This document shows positions 33,853 through 42,427 of a stretch of 64,000 nucleotides of DNA, piece by piece. Location of the stretch: positions 3,844,001-3,908,000 of the forward strand of contig NZ_FNSY01000001.1 of the NCBI RefSeq assembly GCF_900105515.1, written 5' to 3'. Under the pieces are notes generated by a model. The model was given only the letters and a program-made list of their open reading frames with translations, had not been told where the DNA came from and ran no database searches. The number at the start of each line of letters is the position of its first letter. The stretch's first letter is position 1. This DNA comes from Streptomyces sp. 2131.1. GTDB taxonomy: Bacteria; Actinomycetota; Actinomycetes; Streptomycetales; Streptomycetaceae. The position numbers and the translations under genes were made by a program.

Positions 33853-35802
33853 GTGAAGGGGAGCGGCTACGGCGTACCTCTTGAACGCAGTGACTACCTC
33901 AAGCTGGCCCCACACCCCGACAGCTGCACCCCAGAGACGTTCCAGGAGTGGCTGGAAGGCTTCGGCAAGGGCAAGCGGCTCGCCGTCGATCTCTTCTCCG
34001 GTGCCGGGGGGCTCAGCGCCGGAGTGGAGCGGGCGGGCTGGACCACTGCGGCAGCGGTGGACTTTGACGAGCGTGCGCTGGAGACGCACCGGGCGAACTT
34101 CCCGGGTCTCAGTCTGCACATGGATCTCGGTGACCCCGCCGAGCGCGACCGGCTCGTGGAGATCCTCGCTTCGGCGAACATCGACCTCGTTGCCGGTGGC
34201 CCTCCGTGCCAGCCCTTCAGTCGGGCCGGGCGCAACAAGATCCGCGACCTGGTCAAGAACCACGGGCGTGATCCGGAGGACCGGCGGAAGGAGCTCTGGA
34301 GCGCCTACCTGGACATCGTCACGCGGGTCCGGCCCCGAGTGGTCCTCATGGAGAACGTGCCCGACATGGGCCTGCACGACGACTTTTTCGTGATCCGGAC
34401 GATCGAGGAGAAGCTGGAGGAGCTCGGGTACGCGACGCAGGTACGCCTCGTCGACGCGTGGAACTACGGCGTTCCGCAGCACCGGAAGCGACTGATCCTT
34501 CTGGCCCGGAGGGACGTGGCCGAGTTCAACTGGCGGGATCCCGACGTCCAGCCCACCACCCTGCATGACGCCATCGGTGATCTTCCCGAACTGGAGGTCG
34601 TGCCCACCGCGCGGGTCGGCGAGCGGGAGATGTCCTATCGCAAGCCGCGCAACCTGTCGCCGTTCGCGGAGATGATGCGCGCGGGCGCTCCCCGGGGGCG
34701 CGTGTGGGACCACATGACCCGCAGGGTCCGGAAGGACGACCACCGGATCTTCGAGCTCATGGGATCCAGGACCAAATACTCGGACCTGGGCGAGCTGCTG
34801 AAGACCGATGAAGAGAAGACGTATCAGCGCTACGCCACCGACAAGTACACGGACAAGTACAAGAAGCTGGACTGGCAGCAGCTGAGCCGCACGATCACCG
34901 CTCACATCGCCAAGGACGGCTACTGGTACATCCACCCGGAGCAGCTGCGCACGCTCACCGTGCGTGAGGCAGCACGCGTCCAGACGTTCCCTGACAGGTT
35001 CCGGTTCTCAGGCACTCGCAGCGATGCGTTCCGGCAGATCGGCAACGCCGTCCCTCCCTTGCTGGGCGAGGCGGCCGCCGAGGCTCTCAGGCCGGCCGAC
35101 GACGCTTCCGGCGATCGGGAGGGCCTTCAGCCCCACTGGCGTGAGGTCCGGGGCGCACTCACGGAGTGGGCGAAGCAGCGCCGGGACGGCGCCGACTGGT
35201 ATCAGCTCCCCGACGAACCAGACGTGGAGCAGATCTCGCTCCATGCCGCGGTGGTCGCCATACTGTCCGGGGCGAAGATCAGACCAGCCGAGATGGCCGA
35301 ACTGATGGGCATCGTCCGGCGGGCGAAGAGGCTGACCGCGAAGCTGCTCGACAGGCTGCTGGAGATGGCACCCACGGCACCGGCGCGGTCCCGCCTCGAC
35401 CGTCTGACCCCACTCGTGGACAAGCCCTATGCCTGGCGCTGGGAAAAGCGGCTCGACATCCCAGGGAAGCTGGGCATGAAGCCAGGCGAGAAGGCCCTCT
35501 ACCTTCTGCTGATCGGTGAGGACCTCATGCTCGTTGGGCAGGGGACACTGCGGGTTGCGGCCCGGATGAACGGCCTCGACACGAACCATCCGAACCGGCT
35601 CAGCGAGGGACGCGTCAACCTGGTGAAGCTCGTGGGCGCGGGTAAGGACGCCCCACTGCGGATGGGGGCGATCCGGCTCATCGGTTCCGATCTGTGCCGG
35701 GAGGACGGACCCGTCTGCTCCGACTGCCCGTTCCTCGCGTACTGCCCCGACCGGAAGGCCCGTCCGGACGACCTTCTGACGCTGGCCGCCTCACAGAAGT
35801 AG
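33853..35802 (+). CDS. C5-cytosine DNA methyltransferase with endonuclease III-like C-terminal domain
   Basis: A protein of 649 residues. Residues ~45-420 carry all the m5C methyltransferase motifs: DLFSGAGGLS (I), GGPPCQPFS (IV, catalytic Cys), LMENVP (VI), QHRKRLILLA (VIII), REAARVQTFPDRF (IX) and QIGNAVPP (X). The C-terminal ~220 residues are extra. They end with C-x6-C-x2-C-x5-C (Cys615, 622, 625, 631), the iron-sulfur cluster spacing of endonuclease III/MutY. A helix-hairpin-helix-like DIPGKLGMKPGEKAL and VGQGTLRVAARM precede it. The position of the glycosylase catalytic Asp reads Gln, so it may bind DNA without glycosylase activity. GTG 33853 has GGAGG upstream. It is tail-to-tail with Vsr. 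Confidence 0.85.
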   Translation: MKGSGYGVPLERSDYLKLAPHPDSCTPETFQEWLEGFGKGKRLAVDLFSGAGGLSAGVERAGWTTAAAVDFDERALETHRANFPGLSLHMDLGDPAERDRLVEILASANIDLVAGGPPCQPFSRAGRNKIRDLVKNHGRDPEDRRKELWSAYLDIVTRVRPRVVLMENVPDMGLHDDFFVIRTIEEKLEELGYATQVRLVDAWNYGVPQHRKRLILLARRDVAEFNWRDPDVQPTTLHDAIGDLPELEVVPTARVGEREMSYRKPRNLSPFAEMMRAGAPRGRVWDHMTRRVRKDDHRIFELMGSRTKYSDLGELLKTDEEKTYQRYATDKYTDKYKKLDWQQLSRTITAHIAKDGYWYIHPEQLRTLTVREAARVQTFPDRFRFSGTRSDAFRQIGNAVPPLLGEAAAEALRPADDASGDREGLQPHWREVRGALTEWAKQRRDGADWYQLPDEPDVEQISLHAAVVAILSGAKIRPAEMAELMGIVRRAKRLTAKLLDRLLEMAPTAPARSRLDRLTPLVDKPYAWRWEKRLDIPGKLGMKPGEKALYLLLIGEDLMLVGQGTLRVAARMNGLDTNHPNRLSEGRVNLVKLVGAGKDAPLRMGAIRLIGSDLCREDGPVCSDCPFLAYCPDRKARPDDLLTLAASQK

Positions 35803-36262
35803 TCGAGGTCTGACGCGGAGCTGCTGTGCCCCTGCCGGTGGCCTCCGCCACCCGTCTCGCAGCGGCCTCCGCGTCCCGACGGATCTCGCACTCCCAGACC
35901 CTGACCACGGTCCAGCCGGCGGCTGTGGCCTGCTCCGTGTTCCGCCGGTCCCGGTCCTTGTTGGCGTTGATCTTGTCCCGCCAAAGAGAGGCGTTCGGGC
36001 CGCGGAACCCCTCGGGACCGTGCTCCGGGCAGTCGTGCCAGAAGCAGCCGTCGACGAACACGGCGACGTGGTGGCGGGGCAGCACGAAGTCGGCCGTGCA
36101 TCTGGGGGCCACCCGTTGCTGGAGACGGAACCTGAGGCCCGTCCGGTGGACGGCCTTCCGCAGAAGGATCTCCGGCCTCGTGTTCCGCGCCCGGCGCCCG
36201 TGTAGGTGCTCGCCCGCGGCGGTGGAGACCCACCGCCGTCCCGCCCCGCGGCCCACGTCCAT
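35678..36262 (-). CDS. vsr: Very short patch repair endonuclease
   Basis: A protein of 194 residues. Vsr cuts next to T:G mismatches that arise when 5-methylcytosine is deaminated, so it is the usual companion of a C5 methyltransferase. Motifs are RRARNTRPEILLRKAVHRTG, APRCTADFVLP (catalytic Asp), AVFVDGCFWHDCPEHG and VVRVWECEI. ATG 36262 has AAAGG eight bases upstream. The C-terminus past residue ~145 is low in complexity and overlaps the methyltransferase gene tail-to-tail by 125 bp. The gene is divergent from the AbrB gene across ~54 bp. Confidence 0.87.
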   Translation of the reverse strand: MDVGRGAGRRWVSTAAGEHLHGRRARNTRPEILLRKAVHRTGLRFRLQQRVAPRCTADFVLPRHHVAVFVDGCFWHDCPEHGPEGFRGPNASLWRDKINANKDRDRRNTEQATAAGWTVVRVWECEIRRDAEAAARRVAEATGRGTAAPRQTSTTSVRRPASEGRPDGPSGRGSTRGTGSRSRRVRPPGTDRNR

Positions 36263-36316
36263 GATCATTACCTTTGTAAGCCCGTCGACAGGCCCCGCTT
36301 CGGAGGGTGCCACACT

Positions 36317-36511
36317 TTGCCCATTCCCCGGGAACCAGTCGAAATCAGCGTCGACGACCACGGCCGTGTCGAGTTGCCGCTCGGGTTGCTGGCGGAAGCC
36401 GGCATCCCACCGGGCGCCGAGCTCGTCGCCTTCAGTAACGGTGACGGCCGCATCGTGCTGAGGCGAGCGGAGGACTCGATCAAGGACCTGATCGAGAAGG
36501 GGCATCCCTGA
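36317..36511 (+). CDS. AbrB/SpoVT-type DNA-binding protein
   Basis: A protein of 64 residues starting from TTG 36317, with GGAGGG upstream. It reads EISVDDHGRVELPLGLL, then AGIPPGAELVAF, the swapped-hairpin fold of AbrB/MazE proteins. Such proteins are often antitoxins, but the next gene on this strand is not a toxin. The next gene (AIPR) ends, in the opposite direction, 64 bp away. It is divergent from vsr and may control it, or be an orphan. Confidence 0.7.
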   Translation: MPIPREPVEISVDDHGRVELPLGLLAEAGIPPGAELVAFSNGDGRIVLRRAEDSIKDLIEKGHP

Positions 36512-36574
36512 CCCTCTGCTGCGGTGGACCCGCGACCGGCGCATGAGCCTCGTCGCGGGTGTTCCCTCCCCTTC

Positions 36575-38584
36575 CTACAGAGCTGGGGTGAACCCCAGCC
36601 CCAGGGCCTCCTTGCGCGTGTGGAGCGCCTGAACGGCCTGTGCCTCGGGAACGTCCTCGCCGAGCTCGAGGCGTTTGCCCACGAAGTGAGCCAGCTGCCG
36701 CTGCCACGGTTCGAGGACCCTAGTCTCCTTGGCCCAGTCCTCGATCGCGTACCACTCGTCGGCAGGAACCAGCGCGGCCTCGTCGCTCGCACCCGTCTCG
36801 TCGCCGGTGCCGCCCGCGAGAGCGTCCTCGTCCAGCGGCTTGTCACGCAGCTCGTGCGAGAGTGCGGGAGGGAGGGTCCAGGGCACCTGCGACACGGCGT
36901 CCCAGCAGGCGACCTTCTTGGCCCACTCACCGACGTGGTTCCCCGCCAGCGGCGTGGTCACTGCCCTCATGACCCTGGGGCAGAGGTCGTGGACCGCGGC
37001 CGTCAGGACCGGCGAGAGGGCCTGCTCCCGCCAGATCTGGTCGAGGTCGATCCGACGGTCGGTCGCCAGGGACAGCCGGGCCACGGTGTATGTGGTGATC
37101 ATGCTCTTGTGGCTGCCGGCACCGTGGATCGCGGCGATGCGGTCCACGGCCTTGAAAAGGACAGCCATAGCGATCACCCGCTGGCTGTACCGGAGGTCCA
37201 CACGCGGCGGAGCCTCGTCGACATGCAGCATGAACTCCACGAAGTTCTTCTGGGCACCCCGGCTGACCATGTGCGGCAGTCGGTGCCACGAGTGGACGTA
37301 CTTGGCCAGATCTGCCTTCGTGAACTTCTGCTTCGAGGGATTGAGCCTCTTGAACTGCTTCTGCCGAGCGGGGGTCCGGGCCTTCGCCAGGGCATCCGTG
37401 TACTGGCCACGGGCCCTCTCGTAGAACCAGTGGGTCTCCTGACCACTGCCGTCGGTGGCGGGCGCCCACAGGGAACGGGTGATCCGTTGCATCTCCACGT
37501 GGTATTCGTGGTTCGAGCTGAAGTCGACCTGGGTCACCCGGTTCTGGGTGTTGGAGTACTCCGAGATCTTCGGCACGATCTCCGCGAGTCGGTCCGGGGC
37601 GACCTCGGTCAGCTTCATCTGAACCCGTACCTCGGACAGGTCGGCCTTGTCCCGCGTGAGGGCATGGTGGAGCGAGGCGGTGGTCTGTCCCCCGTTCACG
37701 ATCTGGAGGCCGTGCACCCCGGAGATGTGGGTGGGTATGCCATCGGGCCCCCGCACGAGGTCGACCTGCGACGCGGTCGCCGTGATCCCGTTGTTGTAGG
37801 CGAGGAACCGGCCCGGCGCGTGGAGCAAGGTCTCTCTGATGCCCTTGTTGACCGCGCCCCGGGTCTGGAGGAAGGAACGGACGTTCAGCTCCAGGAGGCG
37901 GGTGTCGTACTCCGCGTACAGCTCGGCGAGCATCTGCCCGGGAACGACTGCCAGGACCACCGAGTGGTCCTCCTCGGAGCTGGGAGCCGCCACGCAAGGA
38001 AGCGGTGGGCAGAACGGCACAACGATCGGCTCGCTGAGGGCTCCCGACGTCGCGTGACGGTGCAGCCGTGCCAGGTCCCACACCTCGTGGGTCACCGGCA
38101 GGCCGTCGAGTTCCGTGGCGGGGGCCTCGGTGTGGGTGGCCACCCTGTTGCTCAGCAGGAAGAGCCTGACCCGCTGGACCTCGGTGAGTGCCTTGGCGAC
38201 GGCCGAGCACATGTCGTACACGTCGGAGAACGGCTCGAAGTCCTTCTGGAGCCCGTCCCGGCACCGCACGGCAAACGTCAGAAGACGCCTGAAGTACGTC
38301 TCGACCGGTCCCTTGGTGAGCCTGGTGTCCAGGGGAGCGAGGTGGAAGTCCGTCACGAACAGGTCCAGGCACTCACCAGACTCCCCGATGCCATAACCGT
38401 GCACGAGGAGGCCGTGTGCCTTGTGGTAGGCGGTGAAGGCGTTGGAAACGACGCCGGCCTCCTCCAAGTCCTCGAAGACACGCCGAGTGAACGTCTCGGG
38501 AGTGGTTGCGGCCTCGGCGTCGGCCGTCGCCTGGACGTCGGCCAGCAGGCTCCTGGAGAACTCCGCGAGATCGAGCTCAGCCAT
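36575..38584 (-). CDS. AIPR-family protein (abortive infection phage resistance)
   Basis: A protein of 669 residues. The AIPR domain is marked by FLAYNNGITATA (260-271) and LQIVNGGQTTASLHHAL (293-309), followed by YSNTQNRVTQVDFSSN. AIPR proteins occur in abortive-infection and restriction operons with Z1 helicases, DUF4420 nucleases and GHKL ATPases; their biochemical role is not settled. The gene overlaps the DUF4420 gene by 8 bp, so it is translationally coupled with the nuclease. It ends the minus-strand operon of four (MORC-like ATPase, Z1, DUF4420, AIPR). Confidence 0.87.
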   Translation of the reverse strand: MAELDLAEFSRSLLADVQATADAEAATTPETFTRRVFEDLEEAGVVSNAFTAYHKAHGLLVHGYGIGESGECLDLFVTDFHLAPLDTRLTKGPVETYFRRLLTFAVRCRDGLQKDFEPFSDVYDMCSAVAKALTEVQRVRLFLLSNRVATHTEAPATELDGLPVTHEVWDLARLHRHATSGALSEPIVVPFCPPLPCVAAPSSEEDHSVVLAVVPGQMLAELYAEYDTRLLELNVRSFLQTRGAVNKGIRETLLHAPGRFLAYNNGITATASQVDLVRGPDGIPTHISGVHGLQIVNGGQTTASLHHALTRDKADLSEVRVQMKLTEVAPDRLAEIVPKISEYSNTQNRVTQVDFSSNHEYHVEMQRITRSLWAPATDGSGQETHWFYERARGQYTDALAKARTPARQKQFKRLNPSKQKFTKADLAKYVHSWHRLPHMVSRGAQKNFVEFMLHVDEAPPRVDLRYSQRVIAMAVLFKAVDRIAAIHGAGSHKSMITTYTVARLSLATDRRIDLDQIWREQALSPVLTAAVHDLCPRVMRAVTTPLAGNHVGEWAKKVACWDAVSQVPWTLPPALSHELRDKPLDEDALAGGTGDETGASDEAALVPADEWYAIEDWAKETRVLEPWQRQLAHFVGKRLELGEDVPEAQAVQALHTRKEALGLGFTPAL

Positions 38585-39587
38585 CCGATCCCCCGATCAG
38601 TTCCTTCACCTCGTCGGTCTCTGCCTTGTAGATGGACAGAGCCGACACGTCCAAGCGGTAGGAGCAGTCGCCGACGCCCTCAGGGAGGTCGGACTCGACC
38701 AGCCTCGGGAAGTCGTCCCGCACGTGCCAGAACCTCAGGTCGCGAAGCGTGTAGCGGGGCTCGTCGTACAGGTCCCGCTGTACGGGCAGGTACCCGGCCT
38801 GGATGAGCAGGCCGTCGAAGCGGGTCCGGGCGGCGGGGTCGGTGAGCTGCCTGCGTATGCCGTCCACCCGTCTGTTCAGGCTCTCCCCCGTTCCTCCCCG
38901 ACGCTCGTCGAGCTGGACGAGACCAAGCAGGAGCGCTGCCGTGCCCGCCCCGTCGAGCTGACGCTCGCTGGCGATCCGGATGCTCCGAGGGCGCTTGGCG
39001 GTGCTTGCCTTCGTCTCCACGGCCACGTCGGGCATCTCGAAGTCCTGGTTCGTCCCCGTGGGGCCGGTCCATGCTGCTACGGCCTCGGCCGGGGACAGCT
39101 GGGTGAGCAGCACGTCCCCCAGCACCAGCAGCTCCCCGTAGAGCCCCCGACGCGCCTCGACGGTCAGCCCGTCCCTGCCCACGGCGCTCAGGAGCTCCTG
39201 CCACCTGCCGAACCGCTGCACCGCGGCGGAGAGGGCGCCGGTGGCGTCGGGGGCGTCCCTTGCGACGTCGGCGACGTCGGCGACGAGCGGGTTGAACACC
39301 TCGTTGAGATCGTTGGCGGTCAGGACCAACTGGAGTTCGTACTCGACCCGCGACACCGCGCTCAGATTCATCTCGATCCCGGCGGCATTGGGCAGGCGGC
39401 TGACCGACCGCACGATCGGGTCGGCCGAGCGGGCGTCCGTACGCAGGACCAGCATGCGCTGGCGGCCAGGGTGGGAGACAGCAAGGTGGATGTCGAGAGG
39501 TGAGTCCGTGTACAGACTGATGCTGGACCGCCCCGGAGTGTCCTGCGGGCTCTCCAGCGTCTGCCAGTCGTCTTCGGTGACAGTCAC
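38577..39587 (-). CDS. PD-(D/E)XK nuclease, DUF4420 type
   Basis: A protein of 336 residues, predicted restriction nuclease. It has GLYGELLVL (148-156, with a catalytic-core Glu) and FEMPDVAVETKAS, giving Asp187, Glu191 and Lys193 (D-x3-ExK). The rest fits DUF4420, found with Z1 and GHKL/MORC proteins in restriction-like operons. It overlaps Z1 by 4 bp and AIPR by 8 bp. It is likely to cut invading DNA when directed by the ATPases (inference from family). Confidence 0.85.
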   Translation of the reverse strand: MTVTEDDWQTLESPQDTPGRSSISLYTDSPLDIHLAVSHPGRQRMLVLRTDARSADPIVRSVSRLPNAAGIEMNLSAVSRVEYELQLVLTANDLNEVFNPLVADVADVARDAPDATGALSAAVQRFGRWQELLSAVGRDGLTVEARRGLYGELLVLGDVLLTQLSPAEAVAAWTGPTGTNQDFEMPDVAVETKASTAKRPRSIRIASERQLDGAGTAALLLGLVQLDERRGGTGESLNRRVDGIRRQLTDPAARTRFDGLLIQAGYLPVQRDLYDEPRYTLRDLRFWHVRDDFPRLVESDLPEGVGDCSYRLDVSALSIYKAETDEVKELIGGSDG

Positions 39588-42427
39588 TCGTCGTCCTCCT
39601 CTGCGAGGGTGTAGACGTCCTCCTGGAACCAGACCGAGTTGGCGACGTACTCGGTCTTGGACTGGTACTCGGAGTGCGGGAAACTCAGCTGGAAACCGAC
39701 GAGGGGCGCTTTCGTACCGGCGCTGTCGGCGTCCGGGACCGCGATGGGGTAGATCAGCAGCAGGCCCTGGTCGGTGCGGCGCTGCCGACGGATGTACGGG
39801 CCGGCCGGGGTCTTCGACTTCGACTTCTTCTCCTGCTCGTTCGCCGTGATCCCCGCAGCCTTCTCCGCTGCCTTCTTCTGTCCGTCGTCGAGGCCGATCA
39901 ACTCGTCCGGCGGGCTGAGCACGCGGCGGATCGTGTACCTGCCCTCGGCCCGGAAACCCTCAGGATTGAGGGCCTTGCGCGTAACGAGGCCGACGGTGTG
40001 GCCCGCAACATCCATCGGCTCCTTCGACTTCGTGCTGCCGACCAGGACCACGGTCCAGTTGTCGAGCTCGCCGACCTTCGTGCACTGCTCGATGTACTTG
40101 GCAATGAGCCGGGGACGCACGCGCTGCGCCATACGGTCGGCCTCGTACGACGTCAGGAACTCGGCAACGACGTCGGCTGGCACACCGTCCCACTTGACGT
40201 TGCCGTTCGTGGAGGGTTGCTCGGCGTCACCACTCGCGTCCAAGCGCCGGACGAGGGCTTCCAGCTCCCCGAAGTTGTGGTCGACGGCCCTGTCGGCGAG
40301 TTTGAAGATCACGGTCTCCGGTCCCTCACCGGAGTAGCTGAGCATGATCTTCGTACCCTGACGCATCTTGTTCGGCGCGGTCACGGTGAGCCCCAGGGAG
40401 GAGGAGCGGACCTTCAGGCCGAACTCCGTCGGGGTGAGGCCACGGGTGGCCATCTCCTCGACCTCCCTGCGCAGCTCGTCCGTCGCGGAGGTGACCTCCA
40501 CGTAGGCGTCCTCGAGCGCTGGGGTGGTGTACAGGCGGCACAGATCCTCGTGACGGGGACGGTAGCCGAACCAACGGCCCATCTGCAGCAGTGTGTCGTA
40601 CGTCTTCGAGGCCCGCAGGTAGTAGCTGACGGTCAGTCCCTCGAGCGTGAGACCACGAGAGAGCTTCTGCCCACCGACGGCAATCACGGAGAGCCCGTTC
40701 CTCCGGTTCTCGTAGTAGTCGAGGGCGTCCTTTGAAGCTCCGTTGACGGTCTTGACCTGGATCTTTCTGAGGGCAGGTAGAAGCTGTTCCGAGACCTGCT
40801 CCCAGGTGACACGCTCGGCCTGGTCCGCGGGGAAGCAGTCGGTGGTGGGTTCGAAGTCCCTTTCCCAGAGGGCTCGGAGCTCGGCACGCAGCTCGGGAGC
40901 CTTCCCGTACCGGTCCCGGATCGTGTCCACGATAAGTCGCAGGTGGTCGTCGACCTGGTCTCGGACTCGGGCCTGTACCGAGGTGAAGCGGGTGACGTGC
41001 ACCAGCATCGAGTTGTGCACCTTCGTCTGCCCTCGGGCCCTCCGGGCGGCGCAGGAGAGCACGAACGAGAGGATCGCCTCGCGCAAGGACCCCGGGAGGA
41101 TCTCCCCCGGATCATCACCGGCCTTGTGCTTGGGCGGCAGCCAGGCGTCCGCATCGTTCACGTGCCGGACGAGGGGGAGGGGTTCGACGTCGGACTCGTC
41201 CTCGTCGTCCACCTGGAGCCCGAAGACCCTCTCGGGACCGAGGTAGTTCGTCGGCGAAGGAAGGCTGCGGATAAAGCTGGCGGGGAAGAGGTCCTCTCCC
41301 GCCTCGGAGTGCTCCGCATCCGGGTCGATGTAGATGTTGGCGAAGGGGGTCGCCGTGTAACCGACGTAGGCGGACTTGTCGAAACTCCTCATGAGCTTGC
41401 GGATGGCCGCGTTCGTCTTGGTCGGATCCGCCTCAGGATCTCGCACCGTGTTGATGGAGGCGTTGTCGGCCTCGTCGTCGATGACGAACATGGGGAAGTC
41501 CTTGACGGTCTCCTCGCCGTTCTCGTCCTTGGTCCCATGGACGTCCAGCACCCACTTGCGGACGTACTCGAGGATCTTGTAGTGCTTCTTGACCACCAGG
41601 ACGACGGGGAAGCTGCCCAGGGGGAAGTTGATCGTCTTGGCAGTGGCAAGCCCGAAGTCGCCCTTCTCCCCGCTGTTGGTCGGCGACGCGATCTTGAACT
41701 CCTTGACCAGCGACGGCATCTTGCCCACACCCATCGCACGGGACCGGCCATCCTGGTCCGACCGGCTCTGGTGCTGGGTGTCAAAACCCAGAAGGCCCTC
41801 GTCGATCCGGAGCTGAGTCTGGCTACGGAGGTCGTTGTGGATGCCTGCGAGAACCACGACGAAGCGATATCCGGCGTCCACGGCCTTCGCGGCGAGACCG
41901 ATGTACTGGCCGGTCTTGCCTGACTGCACCTGCCCGATCACGAGCCCCCGGCGCCGCCACGGACCGGGACGTTGGGGATCCTCCAGCTGGCTCAGCACGT
42001 CGTCCGAGCTCTGGTCCAGACGACGCACCACCCAGGGCGGGAGACTCACCACGTCCTCGAGGTACCTGCGGTACCGCTCCCAGAAGTCCCAGTCCCGGTT
42101 GATCTTCGCCTCGGACAGCCACGGCTCGTGCCCTTTGGCGTCCGTGAGTGCGACGGAACGCTCCTGGAAGACCGCGACCAGAGTCCGGATCTCCTTGAAC
42201 AGCAACTCCCGGTCGACCTCCTCCCCCTGCGCAGCCAGCAGGCCGAAGATGGCGTTGACCGCGTTCTGCACCTCTTCCGTCCCCGGCTGCCGGTCCTGTG
42301 GCAGGAAGCCGAGGACCAGGCGCTTGGCCTTGGCCATCGAGTCGTCGGACACGTCACTCACGGGGACCTCCAGCAGGACACGACGGTACGTACGGAGAGT
42401 AGGGGCGACCGCTGACAGTTGGGTCAC
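39584..42427 (-). CDS. Z1-domain superfamily II helicase-like ATPase
   Basis: A protein of 947 residues. Walker A is GLVIGQVQSGKTGQYIG (161-177) and the DExx-box is FVIDDEADNASINT. The central Z1 domain follows, with FDKSAYVGYTATPFANIY as a TATP-like motif and SVIAVGGQKLSRGLTLEGL as motif V. Z1 proteins are known partners of MORC-type ATPases in phage-defence operons. It overlaps the GHKL gene and the DUF4420 gene by 4 bp each, so the three are made together. Confidence 0.88.
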   Translation of the reverse strand: MTQLSAVAPTLRTYRRVLLEVPVSDVSDDSMAKAKRLVLGFLPQDRQPGTEEVQNAVNAIFGLLAAQGEEVDRELLFKEIRTLVAVFQERSVALTDAKGHEPWLSEAKINRDWDFWERYRRYLEDVVSLPPWVVRRLDQSSDDVLSQLEDPQRPGPWRRRGLVIGQVQSGKTGQYIGLAAKAVDAGYRFVVVLAGIHNDLRSQTQLRIDEGLLGFDTQHQSRSDQDGRSRAMGVGKMPSLVKEFKIASPTNSGEKGDFGLATAKTINFPLGSFPVVLVVKKHYKILEYVRKWVLDVHGTKDENGEETVKDFPMFVIDDEADNASINTVRDPEADPTKTNAAIRKLMRSFDKSAYVGYTATPFANIYIDPDAEHSEAGEDLFPASFIRSLPSPTNYLGPERVFGLQVDDEDESDVEPLPLVRHVNDADAWLPPKHKAGDDPGEILPGSLREAILSFVLSCAARRARGQTKVHNSMLVHVTRFTSVQARVRDQVDDHLRLIVDTIRDRYGKAPELRAELRALWERDFEPTTDCFPADQAERVTWEQVSEQLLPALRKIQVKTVNGASKDALDYYENRRNGLSVIAVGGQKLSRGLTLEGLTVSYYLRASKTYDTLLQMGRWFGYRPRHEDLCRLYTTPALEDAYVEVTSATDELRREVEEMATRGLTPTEFGLKVRSSSLGLTVTAPNKMRQGTKIMLSYSGEGPETVIFKLADRAVDHNFGELEALVRRLDASGDAEQPSTNGNVKWDGVPADVVAEFLTSYEADRMAQRVRPRLIAKYIEQCTKVGELDNWTVVLVGSTKSKEPMDVAGHTVGLVTRKALNPEGFRAEGRYTIRRVLSPPDELIGLDDGQKKAAEKAAGITANEQEKKSKSKTPAGPYIRRQRRTDQGLLLIYPIAVPDADSAGTKAPLVGFQLSFPHSEYQSKTEYVANSVWFQEDVYTLAEEDDE

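Noticed and set aside
36524..38806. Long + strand frame opposite the AIPR gene
   Set aside because: It is an antisense shadow rich in Gly/Arg/Leu; the minus strand has the AIPR motifs.
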